A DNA stretch of 64,000 bases from an uncultured Lachnospira sp. (GTDB taxonomy: Bacteria > Bacillota > Clostridia > Lachnospirales > Lachnospiraceae). Under the pieces are notes generated by a model. The model was not told where the DNA came from. It was given only the letters and a program-made list of their open reading frames with translations, and searched no databases. Position numbers and translations under genes: made by a program. Each line of letters opens with the position of its first letter. Within the stretch, counting starts at the first letter, position 1. The DNA is taken from positions 138,806-202,805 of the forward strand of contig CAJUKN010000005.1 of the NCBI GenBank assembly GCA_910587485.1, given 5' to 3'. Below are positions 1-7,711 of this stretch, one piece after another.

Positions 1-974
1 TTGGGACGTTTTTATTGACATTTATAGCATGTGGCGTTGCCTCGTTTACTGGAGGATATCAAGGCTTTTTGGGTGTTGTTGGCATCGCTTTGATATTTGG
101 ACTAACTGTCACTGCTATGGCATATTCGATAGGCAATATATCAGGGGGTCATATTAACCCCGCAGTGTCTTTAGGAGTATTTATCAGTGGAAAAATGTCA
201 CTTATTGATTTGTGCGGCTATGTTGTGGCACAATTACTTGGTGGTATTGTAGCCGGTTTTGCAATGCTTGGTCTGTCAAAAACATTTAATCAAGAAATTA
301 TTGAACAATATGGAAGTTATGGTTATGATTTATTAAGTTTTGGAACAAATGGATATGGTGAGGCATCGCCATTTCTTGAGGTTAATATGTGGGGTGCGCT
401 TATTATAGAAATCATTTTGACGTTTGTTTTTGTGATAACAGTAATAGGTGTCACATCAAAAGAGGCATACAGTAAGGTTGCTGGTGTAGTGATAGGTCTT
501 GCATTGACAACAGTTCATCTTTTTGGTATTCCATTTACAGGAACAAGTGTCAATCCTGCAAGAAGTTTCGGTCCTGCTATTGCAAAAGGAATAACGGGTG
601 ATGTAACAGCTTTAGGACAGGTGTGGGTATTTATTGCCGGACCATGTATAGGCGCTATTATTGCGGCTGTTACATATATGTTTCTAACTGCATCTAAAAC
701 AGTGACAACAGAAAATAAGGAAATTTTCCAAGAAGATAAGAACTCAAATACAGTACAAGATGAAAAAGAAGATAATTTAAAAGATATAGAAAAAGATATC
801 ATACAAAATGAAAAAAGAGAGTATATACAAGATGTAAAAAAGGATACGACTAAAAATACAATACAAGACCAAAATAGAGATATAACAATAAATGGAAAAG
901 AAGATATTATACAAGATATAATGAAGGATTTAAAAAATGATATCCCACAAAATGAAAAAGAGGATACTATATAA
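1..974 (+). CDS. aqpZ: Aquaporin Z-type water channel, 5' end cut by window
   Basis: The reading frame is open from base 3 and already encodes GTFLLTFIACG, the end of the first membrane helix of the MIP family, so the true start lies before the window. Both pore motifs are present: HINPAVSLG in the first half and TSVNPARSFG in the second. A histidine in the fifth helix (TVHLFGIPFTG) together with the arginine after the second NPA is the AqpZ-type selectivity filter rather than the glycerol-channel type. The membrane part ends near base 690 (FLTAS). It is followed by about 90 residues made almost only of D, E, K, N, Q, I and T in degenerate repeats, which normal aquaporins of about 230 residues lack. 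No partner gene is visible. The family call is secure; the tail function is unknown. Confidence 0.93.
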   Translation, partial: GTFLLTFIACGVASFTGGYQGFLGVVGIALIFGLTVTAMAYSIGNISGGHINPAVSLGVFISGKMSLIDLCGYVVAQLLGGIVAGFAMLGLSKTFNQEIIEQYGSYGYDLLSFGTNGYGEASPFLEVNMWGALIIEIILTFVFVITVIGVTSKEAYSKVAGVVIGLALTTVHLFGIPFTGTSVNPARSFGPAIAKGITGDVTALGQVWVFIAGPCIGAIIAAVTYMFLTASKTVTTENKEIFQEDKNSNTVQDEKEDNLKDIEKDIIQNEKREYIQDVKKDTTKNTIQDQNRDITINGKEDIIQDIMKDLKNDIPQNEKEDTI

Positions 975-1041
975 ATTTCAGTTAGTATAGTATATGAAAA
1001 ATAAATAATAGTAAAACTTAATTTTTTGTTAGATATTATGT

Positions 1042-1084
1042 AAAATAAACAATTGCTAGATATACTTTAGTTTTTGTTTATTTT
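1042..1084 (+). terminator. Probable intrinsic terminator after the aquaporin gene
   Basis: A perfect 11-bp inverted repeat pairs bases 1042-1052 (AAAATAAACAA) with 1074-1084 (TTGTTTATTTT) around a 21-base loop. It lies between the aquaporin stop and the next gene. The stem is A+T-rich and the T-rich stretch is inside the 3' arm, so strength is uncertain. Confidence 0.5.
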
Positions 1085-1153
1085 GTTAATTTATGTTTTT
1101 AAATGATTCGTTCTAAATTTATTTGTAAAGATAAAAAATAGAAAGGAAAAGTA

Positions 1154-1861
1154 ATGTTTAAGATTAAAATAGCAGAATTGATTATTGAAATTGATAATCG
1201 ATATAATGCTGTGGAAAAACTGTGCAAAGATTATATTGTAGAGAGTGGAGACAGTATATTTCGTGTGCGTGCCAGTGATGAAGATATATTAAAGGAAAAA
1301 CAGTATGGTGGGAGTTTGGACCAATATTGTGAAAGTGTATGTATATACAGAAATATTGTAAAAAAACTGCCGCTTTATGATGTCTTTTTTCTTCATGCAG
1401 CAGTAGTTGAAGTGGATGGGCGTGCTTATGCGTTTATGGCAAAGAGTGGGACAGGTAAGACAACACATGTAAAATTGTGGTGTGACCATTTTGGGGATAG
1501 GGCGCGTATTGTCAATGGGGACAAGCCCATACTAAGATTTTCAGGAAATGAGCTTATAGCATATGGCACGCCATGGTGTGGAAAAGAAGGCTATAATATC
1601 AATACATCAACACCAATACAAGGGATGTGTTTTATTGAGCGAAGTGAGAAAAATTCAATACGAATAATGAATAGTACAGAGATAATTAGTAAAATATTTC
1701 ATCAGATGATTATGCCAGAGGAAGAACATTGTGTCAGCAAGATTTTAGAATTTTTAGATAATTTAGTTCAATTAAAAAAAATATGGGTTTTAGAATGTAA
1801 TATTTCACAGGAAGCTGTAAAAGTATCTTATGAGGCAATGAGTGGAAAGTCATATTCATAG
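1154..1861 (+). CDS. HPr-kinase/PEP-carboxykinase-like P-loop kinase
   Basis: The 235-residue protein has a Walker A loop KSGTGKTT at residues 97-104 in the setting AYAFMAKSGTGKTTHVKLW, then NGDKP at about 121-125 and GTPWCGKEGYN at about 138-148. This pattern is typical of the HPr serine kinase C-terminal fold, and the HPr-kinase regulatory N-terminal domain is missing. Such stand-alone homologues accompany PqqD-like proteins in peptide-modifying clusters; a homologue in paenibacterial lasso-peptide clusters phosphorylates the peptide. It is first in a compact operon with a PqqD-like gene 44 bases downstream. AGAAAGGA precedes the ATG. The substrate is inferred to be a peptide or small protein; nothing in the sequence proves this. 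Confidence 0.72.
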   Translation: MFKIKIAELIIEIDNRYNAVEKLCKDYIVESGDSIFRVRASDEDILKEKQYGGSLDQYCESVCIYRNIVKKLPLYDVFFLHAAVVEVDGRAYAFMAKSGTGKTTHVKLWCDHFGDRARIVNGDKPILRFSGNELIAYGTPWCGKEGYNINTSTPIQGMCFIERSEKNSIRIMNSTEIISKIFHQMIMPEEEHCVSKILEFLDNLVQLKKIWVLECNISQEAVKVSYEAMSGKSYS

Positions 1862-1905
1862 ATGTAAAAAATATAAGCGTACAGCACGCAGAAATGAGGG
1901 CAAAG

Positions 1906-2169
1906 ATGAAGATTAAAAAAGGGTTTATTGTAAGGCAGATAAATAATGATTATGTGGTGGCAGCAGTAGGGGAACAAAGTAAAAATTTCAATGGAATTAT
2001 CCGATTAAATCAAAGTGCTAAATTTATATGGGATATGTTGGAACAAGGAAGCAGCAAACAAGATATTGTTCGTGCTTTATTAGAAAATTATGAAATTGGT
2101 GAAGAAAAAGCATCAGAAGATGTAGAGCATTTTATACAAAAGCTGGAGGAGGCTGAAATTCTTGAATAA
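1906..2169 (+). CDS. PqqD-like peptide-binding protein
   Basis: This 87-residue protein resembles the PqqD family (RiPP recognition element): an N-terminal beta-rich part (GFIVRQINNDYVVAAVGE), the motif FNGIIRLNQSAKFIWDMLE, and a C-terminal helical part ending in HFIQKLEEAEILE. PqqD-type proteins bind leader peptides and present them to maturases. An in-frame ATG at 1894 exists, but GAGGG at 1896-1900 is well spaced only for the ATG at 1906, so I chose the latter. The 3' end overlaps the next gene by 8 bases, implying coupled translation. Confidence 0.78.
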   Translation: MKIKKGFIVRQINNDYVVAAVGEQSKNFNGIIRLNQSAKFIWDMLEQGSSKQDIVRALLENYEIGEEKASEDVEHFIQKLEEAEILE

Positions 2170-2611
2170 AGAATTTAAACTAAAAGAGTATGATAACTTG
2201 ATAAAAGAAGTGATAGAATCTGGTGGAGAATTTAGAATGTATCCTAAGGGCGTTAGTATGCTGCCAATATTAAGGCAAGGTAAGGATTCAGTGGTATTAG
2301 TGAAACCCACATTTCCACTTTGCAGAGGACAGATTATTTTTTATCAGCGAAAAAATGGTCAGTATGTCTTACATCGGATTGTGGGAGTGAATAAAGACCA
2401 TTATGTGTTATGCGGAGATAATCAGACTTATAAAGAAGAAGGAATTACACAAGATATGATTGTTGCTGTTGTAAATAGAATATATCGTAATGATAAAGAA
2501 GTCTCACAAAAAATTCATAAAATATATGAATTTTTATGGCGTCCGTTTATAATACGAAGATGTATACATTTTCTAGGGAGGATTTTTGGTGGAAAAACAA
2601 CAAAAAGATAA
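2162..2611 (+). CDS. S26-type signal-peptidase-like protein (Ser/His form)
   Basis: The 149-residue protein has the S26 pattern GVSMLPILRQGKD with candidate nucleophile Ser32, then YVLHRIVGV with His71 where the general base is expected, then LCGDNQ at about 83-88. His instead of Lys is the SipW/ER-type arrangement. No N-terminal membrane segment is visible, so it may be soluble or peripheral, unlike SipW. Translation is predicted from TTG at 2162, supported by GGAGGAGG about 10 bases upstream and by the overlap with the PqqD-like gene. Between a PqqD-like gene and an exporter, it probably cleaves a leader peptide; that role is inferred from context. Confidence 0.75.
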   Translation: MNKEFKLKEYDNLIKEVIESGGEFRMYPKGVSMLPILRQGKDSVVLVKPTFPLCRGQIIFYQRKNGQYVLHRIVGVNKDHYVLCGDNQTYKEEGITQDMIVAVVNRIYRNDKEVSQKIHKIYEFLWRPFIIRRCIHFLGRIFGGKTTKR

Positions 2612-4256
2612 TCATGCACTTCATTGGATATATCATAATACAAAAGGGCAAAGAATTAGGATATGCTGTCTGATTGGCAGTAATATCCTTTTTTCTGTGC
2701 TTGGGATTCTATTTGCATTATTGTGTAAGAATGTTATTGATGGGGCTGTTTCTGGTGATTTGACAGTACTTATCAAAAATCTTATTAAACTTGGAATTGT
2801 TGTGTTGGGACAGTTAATCATTCGTCTTGAATGTAATTCAATAAGAGAATATACCAAATCCAAACTTTCAATTTATCTGCGGGAAAAATTAGTGACTGGT
2901 ATTTTACAAAAGGAATATTCTAATCTGTCAGAATTTCACAGCGGAGAGCTTGTAAATCGAGTATTTAGTGATGTTCAAGTCGTTTCAACTTCCATTGTGG
3001 GAATTATTCCTAATATATCAAATGCTGTAACAAGACTGTTTATGGCTTCAGGAGTTCTATTGGCACTTGATGGATTATTTGCAGGCATTTTACTTGGAAG
3101 TGGAGTTGTGTTATTTTTGCTTGTAAAAGTGTTTAGAGGACGACTAAAGGGGTTAAGTAAAGCGGTGATGGCACAAGAAGATAAAACACACTCACTGTTT
3201 CAAGAAATCCTTGAAAATATTAAAGTCTTAAAAGTATTTGAAGCCGATACAGTGATTAGAGAAAAAATTACTCATCAACATAGCAAGTTATTTAAGGCAG
3301 AGATGAAAAAAAGGACGGTTTCTATTATAGCAAATGCAGGATTTAATTTAATATTTCAAATGGGTTATCTTTTTGCATTAGCGTGGGGAACATTTGGCAT
3401 ATACAATCATACACTTACTTATGGAACATTGACAGCAATGCTTCAGTTGGTAAGTCAAGTTCAGGTTCCATTGTCGAATTTGTCAGGAATAATGCCTCAA
3501 TGGTACAATATGATTGCAAGTGCTGAAAGACTTATCGAATTAGAACAATTAAAGGCAGATAGTTCAACAAGGCAGTATACGGCAGCAGATATATGTAATA
3601 AAGATTCTATTATTATTATTGACAATGTAACATTTACATATGATAGAGAAGCGATATTAACGCAGGCTTGTGCTTCTATTAAACTTGGTGAAACAACAGC
3701 CATTATGGGACTTTCAGGAGGCGGAAAAAGTACGCTGATGTATTTGTTAATGGGATTGTTTGAACCACAAAAAGGAAAAATATATCTTCAAAATAAAGTT
3801 TCTCAAATAGAAATTAGAAGCATTAGAGGATTGTTTTCATATGTGCCGCAGGGGAATTGTTTATTTTCTGGAACAATACGTGAAAATTTAACTTTATTAA
3901 ATGCAGATACCGATGAAAAAAGTATATGGAAGGCACTTGAAACGGCATGTGCCGATGGATTTGTCAAAACATTTGGCGATGGTTTAGATACATATATCGG
4001 TCAAGATGGTTTGGGTTTATCTGAAGGACAAGCACAACGTATTGCCATAGCAAGAGCAGTACTTAAAAAATCGCCAGTATTGCTGCTTGATGAGGCTACA
4101 AGCGCGCTTGATGAGTGGACAGAAAAGCAGTTGCTTATCAATATTGAAAAGTTAGGCAAAGCCTGCATTTTAATAACACATAGAAAGGCAGCTTTAAGTA
4201 TATGTAGTCAGAAAATAGTAGTCAAGGAAGGTCAAATATATGAGACAGATTGTTAA
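2589..4256 (+). CDS. ABC exporter, fused membrane and ATPase domains
   Basis: The half-transporter of about 555 residues has an N-terminal type IV exporter membrane domain (roughly residues 15-310, several hydrophobic helices) and a C-terminal ATPase. Visible motifs are Walker A GLSGGGKST (about 374-382), signature LSEGQAQRIAIARA (about 477), Walker B VLLLDEATSALDE (about 497) and H-loop ILITHR. There is no C39 peptidase domain at the N terminus, so leader removal would need a separate protein such as the preceding S26-like gene. The GTG at 2589 follows AGGGAGG at 2575-2581, which favours it over the in-frame TTG at 2586. It overlaps both neighbours. The exported substrate is unknown. Confidence 0.9.
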   Translation: MEKQQKDNHALHWIYHNTKGQRIRICCLIGSNILFSVLGILFALLCKNVIDGAVSGDLTVLIKNLIKLGIVVLGQLIIRLECNSIREYTKSKLSIYLREKLVTGILQKEYSNLSEFHSGELVNRVFSDVQVVSTSIVGIIPNISNAVTRLFMASGVLLALDGLFAGILLGSGVVLFLLVKVFRGRLKGLSKAVMAQEDKTHSLFQEILENIKVLKVFEADTVIREKITHQHSKLFKAEMKKRTVSIIANAGFNLIFQMGYLFALAWGTFGIYNHTLTYGTLTAMLQLVSQVQVPLSNLSGIMPQWYNMIASAERLIELEQLKADSSTRQYTAADICNKDSIIIIDNVTFTYDREAILTQACASIKLGETTAIMGLSGGGKSTLMYLLMGLFEPQKGKIYLQNKVSQIEIRSIRGLFSYVPQGNCLFSGTIRENLTLLNADTDEKSIWKALETACADGFVKTFGDGLDTYIGQDGLGLSEGQAQRIAIARAVLKKSPVLLLDEATSALDEWTEKQLLINIEKLGKACILITHRKAALSICSQKIVVKEGQIYETDC

Positions 4257-5382
4257 TGCAAATAGTAGTTATCTTATTCATCTTGTAGATTGCAGTCTTG
4301 CTGATACAATTCCAGAAGAATTGCCCCCAAATGTTACTTGGAAAGAAATATACAAATTAGCAAAACATCATTCAATTGATAATCTTATATTTTATAGTGT
4401 TGAAAAACTGACAAAAAAGCCTGATGAGGAACTTTATAAAAAATGGAGAGAATCAAGAGATAAGGCAATTTTTAAGGGAATAACACAGCTTTATGAAAGA
4501 GATTTAATAATAGAAAAACTTACAGAAGCAGGAATTGATATATGTCCATTAAAGGGCTGTATTATGAAAGAATTATATCCAAGTCAAGATATGAGAACAA
4601 TGGCAGATTTGGATATTTTGATGGATAGTAACAAAGCAAATTTAATAATAAAAGTTTTTAAAGAAATGGGATATACATTAGACCATATTGATGAAGAAGG
4701 ACATGATGTATATCAAAAGAAACCTGTTATGAATATTGAAATGCATCATTATCTTGTACCATTAAATATAATACAAAAGGAAATCTTACAATATTATGAA
4801 AAACAATGGGAACGATTAATAGCAGATAAAAATAATATACATCTTTATCATATGTCTAAAGAGGATTTTTATATATATCATATTGCACATATGGTAAAGC
4901 ATTATAAATTAGGTGGTACAGGTATTCGTTCATTTATTGATATTTATATATATAAAAAGCATTATAATAATATATTAGACTGGAAATATATATATAATGA
5001 ATTGGATAAAATGAAAATCAGAGAACTTGCGGTTACATTTGAAAAGGTAGTAGATGCATGGTTTCAAGATGAAGTAATAGATAATGAAGTTAAACAAATT
5101 ACAACATATGTTGTTACAAGTGGAACTTATGGTACACTAGAGCGTAGTCATAAGGTTTTTATGCAAAATAAGCTAGAAAAATCATCTAATAAATTTAACT
5201 ATATAATAGGAAGAATTTTTCCAAGCATGAAAGAGATGAGGAAAAGTTATAACATTTTATATAAATTCCCAGTAGCTTTGCCATTATGCTGGATTCATAG
5301 AGGAATAAAAGCACTAATTTATAAAGATAAAAGAAAGAAAATAAAACTAGAGGCTAATGTAATTAGGAATAAAAAGGATTAA
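4240..5382 (+). CDS. Nucleotidyltransferase-like protein (NTP_transf_5 type)
   Basis: The 380-residue protein contains LKGCIMKELYPSQDMRTMADLDILMD at about residues 102-127 as two adjoining motifs (LKGxxxxxxYP, then R-x3-DLDIL), typical of the uncharacterised nucleotidyltransferase family found next to lasso-peptide and PqqD-type clusters. Later it has HHYLVP and FYIYHIAHMVKHYK, also usual for this family. The ATG is 17 bases inside the ABC gene, with GAAGG upstream, so it closes the operon. In paenibacterial clusters such a gene accompanies the peptide kinase. The reaction here is unknown. Confidence 0.75.
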   Translation: MRQIVNANSSYLIHLVDCSLADTIPEELPPNVTWKEIYKLAKHHSIDNLIFYSVEKLTKKPDEELYKKWRESRDKAIFKGITQLYERDLIIEKLTEAGIDICPLKGCIMKELYPSQDMRTMADLDILMDSNKANLIIKVFKEMGYTLDHIDEEGHDVYQKKPVMNIEMHHYLVPLNIIQKEILQYYEKQWERLIADKNNIHLYHMSKEDFYIYHIAHMVKHYKLGGTGIRSFIDIYIYKKHYNNILDWKYIYNELDKMKIRELAVTFEKVVDAWFQDEVIDNEVKQITTYVVTSGTYGTLERSHKVFMQNKLEKSSNKFNYIIGRIFPSMKEMRKSYNILYKFPVALPLCWIHRGIKALIYKDKRKKIKLEANVIRNKKD

Positions 5383-5439
5383 TCAAAGAGATATAGCATT
5401 ACTAAATAGTAGTACTAGATTTCAAAACAGATAAGTAAC

Positions 5440-5546
5440 AAGAGACTGTCACATTAAGCAAAATAGGTATAAGATATTGGAAAGTAAAATGTAATAGTAA
5501 ATAATATCTTACTTATATATTTTGTTTTTTATGTGACAGTTCTTTG
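5440..5546 (+). terminator. Long nested hairpin closing the PqqD-type operon
   Basis: The outer arms 5444-5454 (GACTGTCACAT) and 5531-5541 (ATGTGACAGTT) pair with one G-U. A second stem inside pairs 5471-5478 (AAGATATT) with 5503-5510 (AATATCTT). It stands after the stop of the nucleotidyltransferase-like gene and before a convergent gene, and probably acts as a terminator or as a small structured intergenic repeat. The rest of 5383-5676 shows no gene and no small ORF with a ribosome site. Confidence 0.55.
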
Positions 5547-5676
5547 TTTGTATACATTAAATATTCCTTTAAAATTTTATTTTTTGCAAAAGGTCTATTG
5601 TGTAATATTTTATAAACAAATTTTTTTATATTTAGTTTGATTTTTAAAAGTATTTGCATATTTAATATGCTGAATT

Positions 5677-6570
5677 TTAGTGAGGCATTTTGCTAAATCT
5701 TGCAGAAGCTCCGCAAGGAAGAAGCAGACCATTAGAAGAGACAGGCAGACACACTTCCTGAGAATCGACATGTCCTCCAAATGATTTTAATGTGGTGTTA
5801 AGCATATAGCTTAGCACAGCAGGCTGTAGTCCTGTTGTATAGGAGTTGATTAGAAAAAATAGCGGCTCTTCACATAAAAGTTTTGTACATTTTTGAATCA
5901 ACTCATAAATAGCTTCTTCAATTTTCCATATCTCACCTTTAGGACCTCTGCCATATGAAGGTGGGTCCATAATAATAGCCTCATAGTGATTGCCGCGACG
6001 AATTTCTCTCTCGACAAATTTTACACAATCATCAACAATCCAGCGGATAGGCTTATCTGAAAGCTTTGAGGCGGCAGCATTTTCTTTTGCCCAGTTTACC
6101 ATCCCCTTTGAGGCGTCAACATGTGTAACATGAGCGCCTGCTGCCGCACATGCCAATGTAGCACCACCTGTATATGCAAAAAGATTAAGAACTTTGACTG
6201 TTTTCCCCTTTTTTATAGATTCTGATATAAGTTTACAAAACCAGTCCCAGTTTGTAGCTTGTTCAGGAAACAGTCCTGTATGCTTGAAGCTAAAAGGTTT
6301 TAAATGAAAGGTAAGGGGCTGTGTTAATGAAGGACTTTGATATTGAATATGCCATTGTTTTGGCAAATTGAAAAATTCCCATTCTCCACCGCCTTTGGAA
6401 CTTCTGTGATAATGTCCATGAATATGTTTCCAGTGTTTATCTTTTTTAGGGGTATTCCATATTACTTGGGGGTCTGGACGCACTAGATAAAAATCACCCC
6501 ATCGCTCTAATTTTTCTCCATTTGATGTATCTATTACTTCATAATCAATCCAATTTTGTGCAATAAACAT
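5677..6570 (-). CDS. SAM-dependent methyltransferase, RlmI/RlmK-like
   Basis: The 297-residue protein has SAM-binding motif I LNLFAYTGGATLACA (about 128-142), an acidic end of strand 2 in HVTHVDASKG (about 147-156), IVDDCVKF and the catalytic-loop-like MDPPSYGRGPKGE (about 201-213). This combination is typical of the class I family related to 23S rRNA cytosine methyltransferases. The N-terminal PUA domain of full RlmI is missing, and the first 120 residues contain RPDPQVIW and HTGLFPEQATNWDW, typical of the shorter homologues. It is transcribed alone, convergent with the upstream operon. The rRNA substrate is inferred. Confidence 0.82.
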   Translation of the reverse strand: MFIAQNWIDYEVIDTSNGEKLERWGDFYLVRPDPQVIWNTPKKDKHWKHIHGHYHRSSKGGGEWEFFNLPKQWHIQYQSPSLTQPLTFHLKPFSFKHTGLFPEQATNWDWFCKLISESIKKGKTVKVLNLFAYTGGATLACAAAGAHVTHVDASKGMVNWAKENAAASKLSDKPIRWIVDDCVKFVEREIRRGNHYEAIIMDPPSYGRGPKGEIWKIEEAIYELIQKCTKLLCEEPLFFLINSYTTGLQPAVLSYMLNTTLKSFGGHVDSQEVCLPVSSNGLLLPCGASARFSKMPH

Positions 6571-6690
6571 AATTCCTCATTTCTGTGAAAAATTCACAAA
6601 TATAATAATGTATTTTTAAAGATAGTATGATTGTAAATGTAAGATAAGGGGATTGTCAAAGGGATTTTTAGGGGAATAATGATATATTTA

Positions 6691-6819
6691 ACTTTATCAA
6701 GAAGAATGCAACTTGTCTGTTTTGTTAGTAAGTTAAGTTTCTGCTAAAATACCACAAAATAGCAATGAGGTTATTAGTAAGTAGTGTAGCGGATTGTAGA
6801 TATTGGCTAGACTTTGACC
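6691..6819 (+). repeat. Dispersed structured repeat, copy A
   Basis: The copy starts with CTTTATCAAG, passes through ACCACAAAATAGCAATGAGG and TTAGTAAGTAG, and ends with a decayed form of the GCGGAT...ATCCGC hairpin. It aligns by eye to the copies near 36882, 46191 (reverse), 48440 and 49543. It lies outside genes and is the most diverged of the long copies. Confidence 0.72.
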
Positions 6820-7019
6820 ATTTTTAAGAAATATTGTACTAAAAAATTTATTAAAATATTTCTAAAATTGTATAACAAAGTAAAATGAATTTCGTATATA
6901 TAATAAAATATATATTTATAAATTAGTGATTATGTATACAAAATAATAAAAATTTTGGTGTAAAAGCAACAATAAAATGACAAAAAAATAGTATATAATA
7001 TACAAAACTAATAATTAAC

Positions 7020-7048
7020 TTTACATATATTACTAGGAATGCTATAAT
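7020..7048 (+). promoter_or_regulatory. Sigma-A-type promoter for the secreted protein gene
   Basis: TTTACA at 7020-7025 and a perfect TATAAT at 7043-7048 are separated by exactly 17 bases. The -10 box is about 48 bases upstream of the ATG at 7097. Confidence 0.72.
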
Positions 7049-7096
7049 CTAAATGGAATTAATTTCCAAATAAATCATTATAAGGGAGGAAGTAAT

Positions 7097-7504
7097 ATGG
7101 TGAACAAAAAGAAAATTTTTAAAACATTAGGGTTGGCTATGGCGGCTACAGTTCTGATGGTAACACCTGCAGTGGCACAAATTACATCATATCATTTTGA
7201 GTTGGATATGGAGTATGGCAATGAGGAACATACAGGTTTAGTAACAAAAGATAATAACAATAGTTATGCTTATATAACTGTTGATGATGGTAATGTAATA
7301 TCTACAGATGAATTTTTTATGAGTGTGAATGGACCTTATTTTTATAATTATAATTATACAGGGAAGGTAAGAATATCTAATTCACAAGCAGAATATACAC
7401 CACCATATAATCAGCCAGAAAAGCCACAAATGGGAAATAACTATCGTTTAAGAGGAGTTACGGAAAAGTTGAATGTTTGGGCAGAAGGTGAATGGGAATC
7501 ATAG
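7097..7504 (+). CDS. Small secreted protein of unknown function
   Basis: The 135-residue product starts with a clear signal peptide: KKK, a hydrophobic core (LGLAMAATVLMVTPAVA) and a likely cut after AVA near residue 27. The mature part of about 108 residues is rich in Tyr and Asn, lacks Cys and ends with YRLRGVTEKLNVWAEGEWES, which recalls the ends of small DUF2712-type secreted proteins; this resemblance is by eye and weak. GGGAGG stands 7 bases before the ATG. A hairpin terminator follows, and next come a lipoprotein and an ABC transporter, so it could be a secreted effector or bacteriocin-like protein. The function is not known. Confidence 0.7.
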   Translation: MVNKKKIFKTLGLAMAATVLMVTPAVAQITSYHFELDMEYGNEEHTGLVTKDNNNSYAYITVDDGNVISTDEFFMSVNGPYFYNYNYTGKVRISNSQAEYTPPYNQPEKPQMGNNYRLRGVTEKLNVWAEGEWES

Positions 7505-7545
7505 TTTATATAATAAAAGTTTTATAATTAAGAAATAGAAACAAT

Positions 7546-7620
7546 AAAAGGCTGTTGCAAGATATGAATTTTATATCTGATATGATTTATAACAGGTATT
7601 GGAAATTGCAACAGTCTTTT
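7546..7620 (+). terminator. Intrinsic terminator after the secreted protein gene
   Basis: A 15-bp stem pairs 7546-7560 (AAAAGGCTGTTGCAA) with 7606-7620 (TTGCAACAGTCTTTT) with one G-U. A smaller hairpin GATAT...ATATC lies inside at 7561-7578. The 3' arm ends in a T run. Confidence 0.72.
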
Positions 7621-7711
7621 ATATGTTATTTATCTTAAATAATATAGTAAAAAATAAAAATAGATTATCAAATAAATTATATATAAATATTATGATAATG
7701 GAGAGAATTAT

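Larger units (their letters stand above)
6571..7096. other. Intergenic region with dispersed repeat and promoter
   Basis: This 526-base gap separates divergent genes. It holds one copy of the dispersed structured repeat (6691-6819) and, at its right end, a good sigma-A-type promoter for the secreted-protein gene. No open reading frame with a plausible ribosome site was seen. The stretch 6820-7010 is very A+T-rich without clear structure. Confidence 0.6.
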
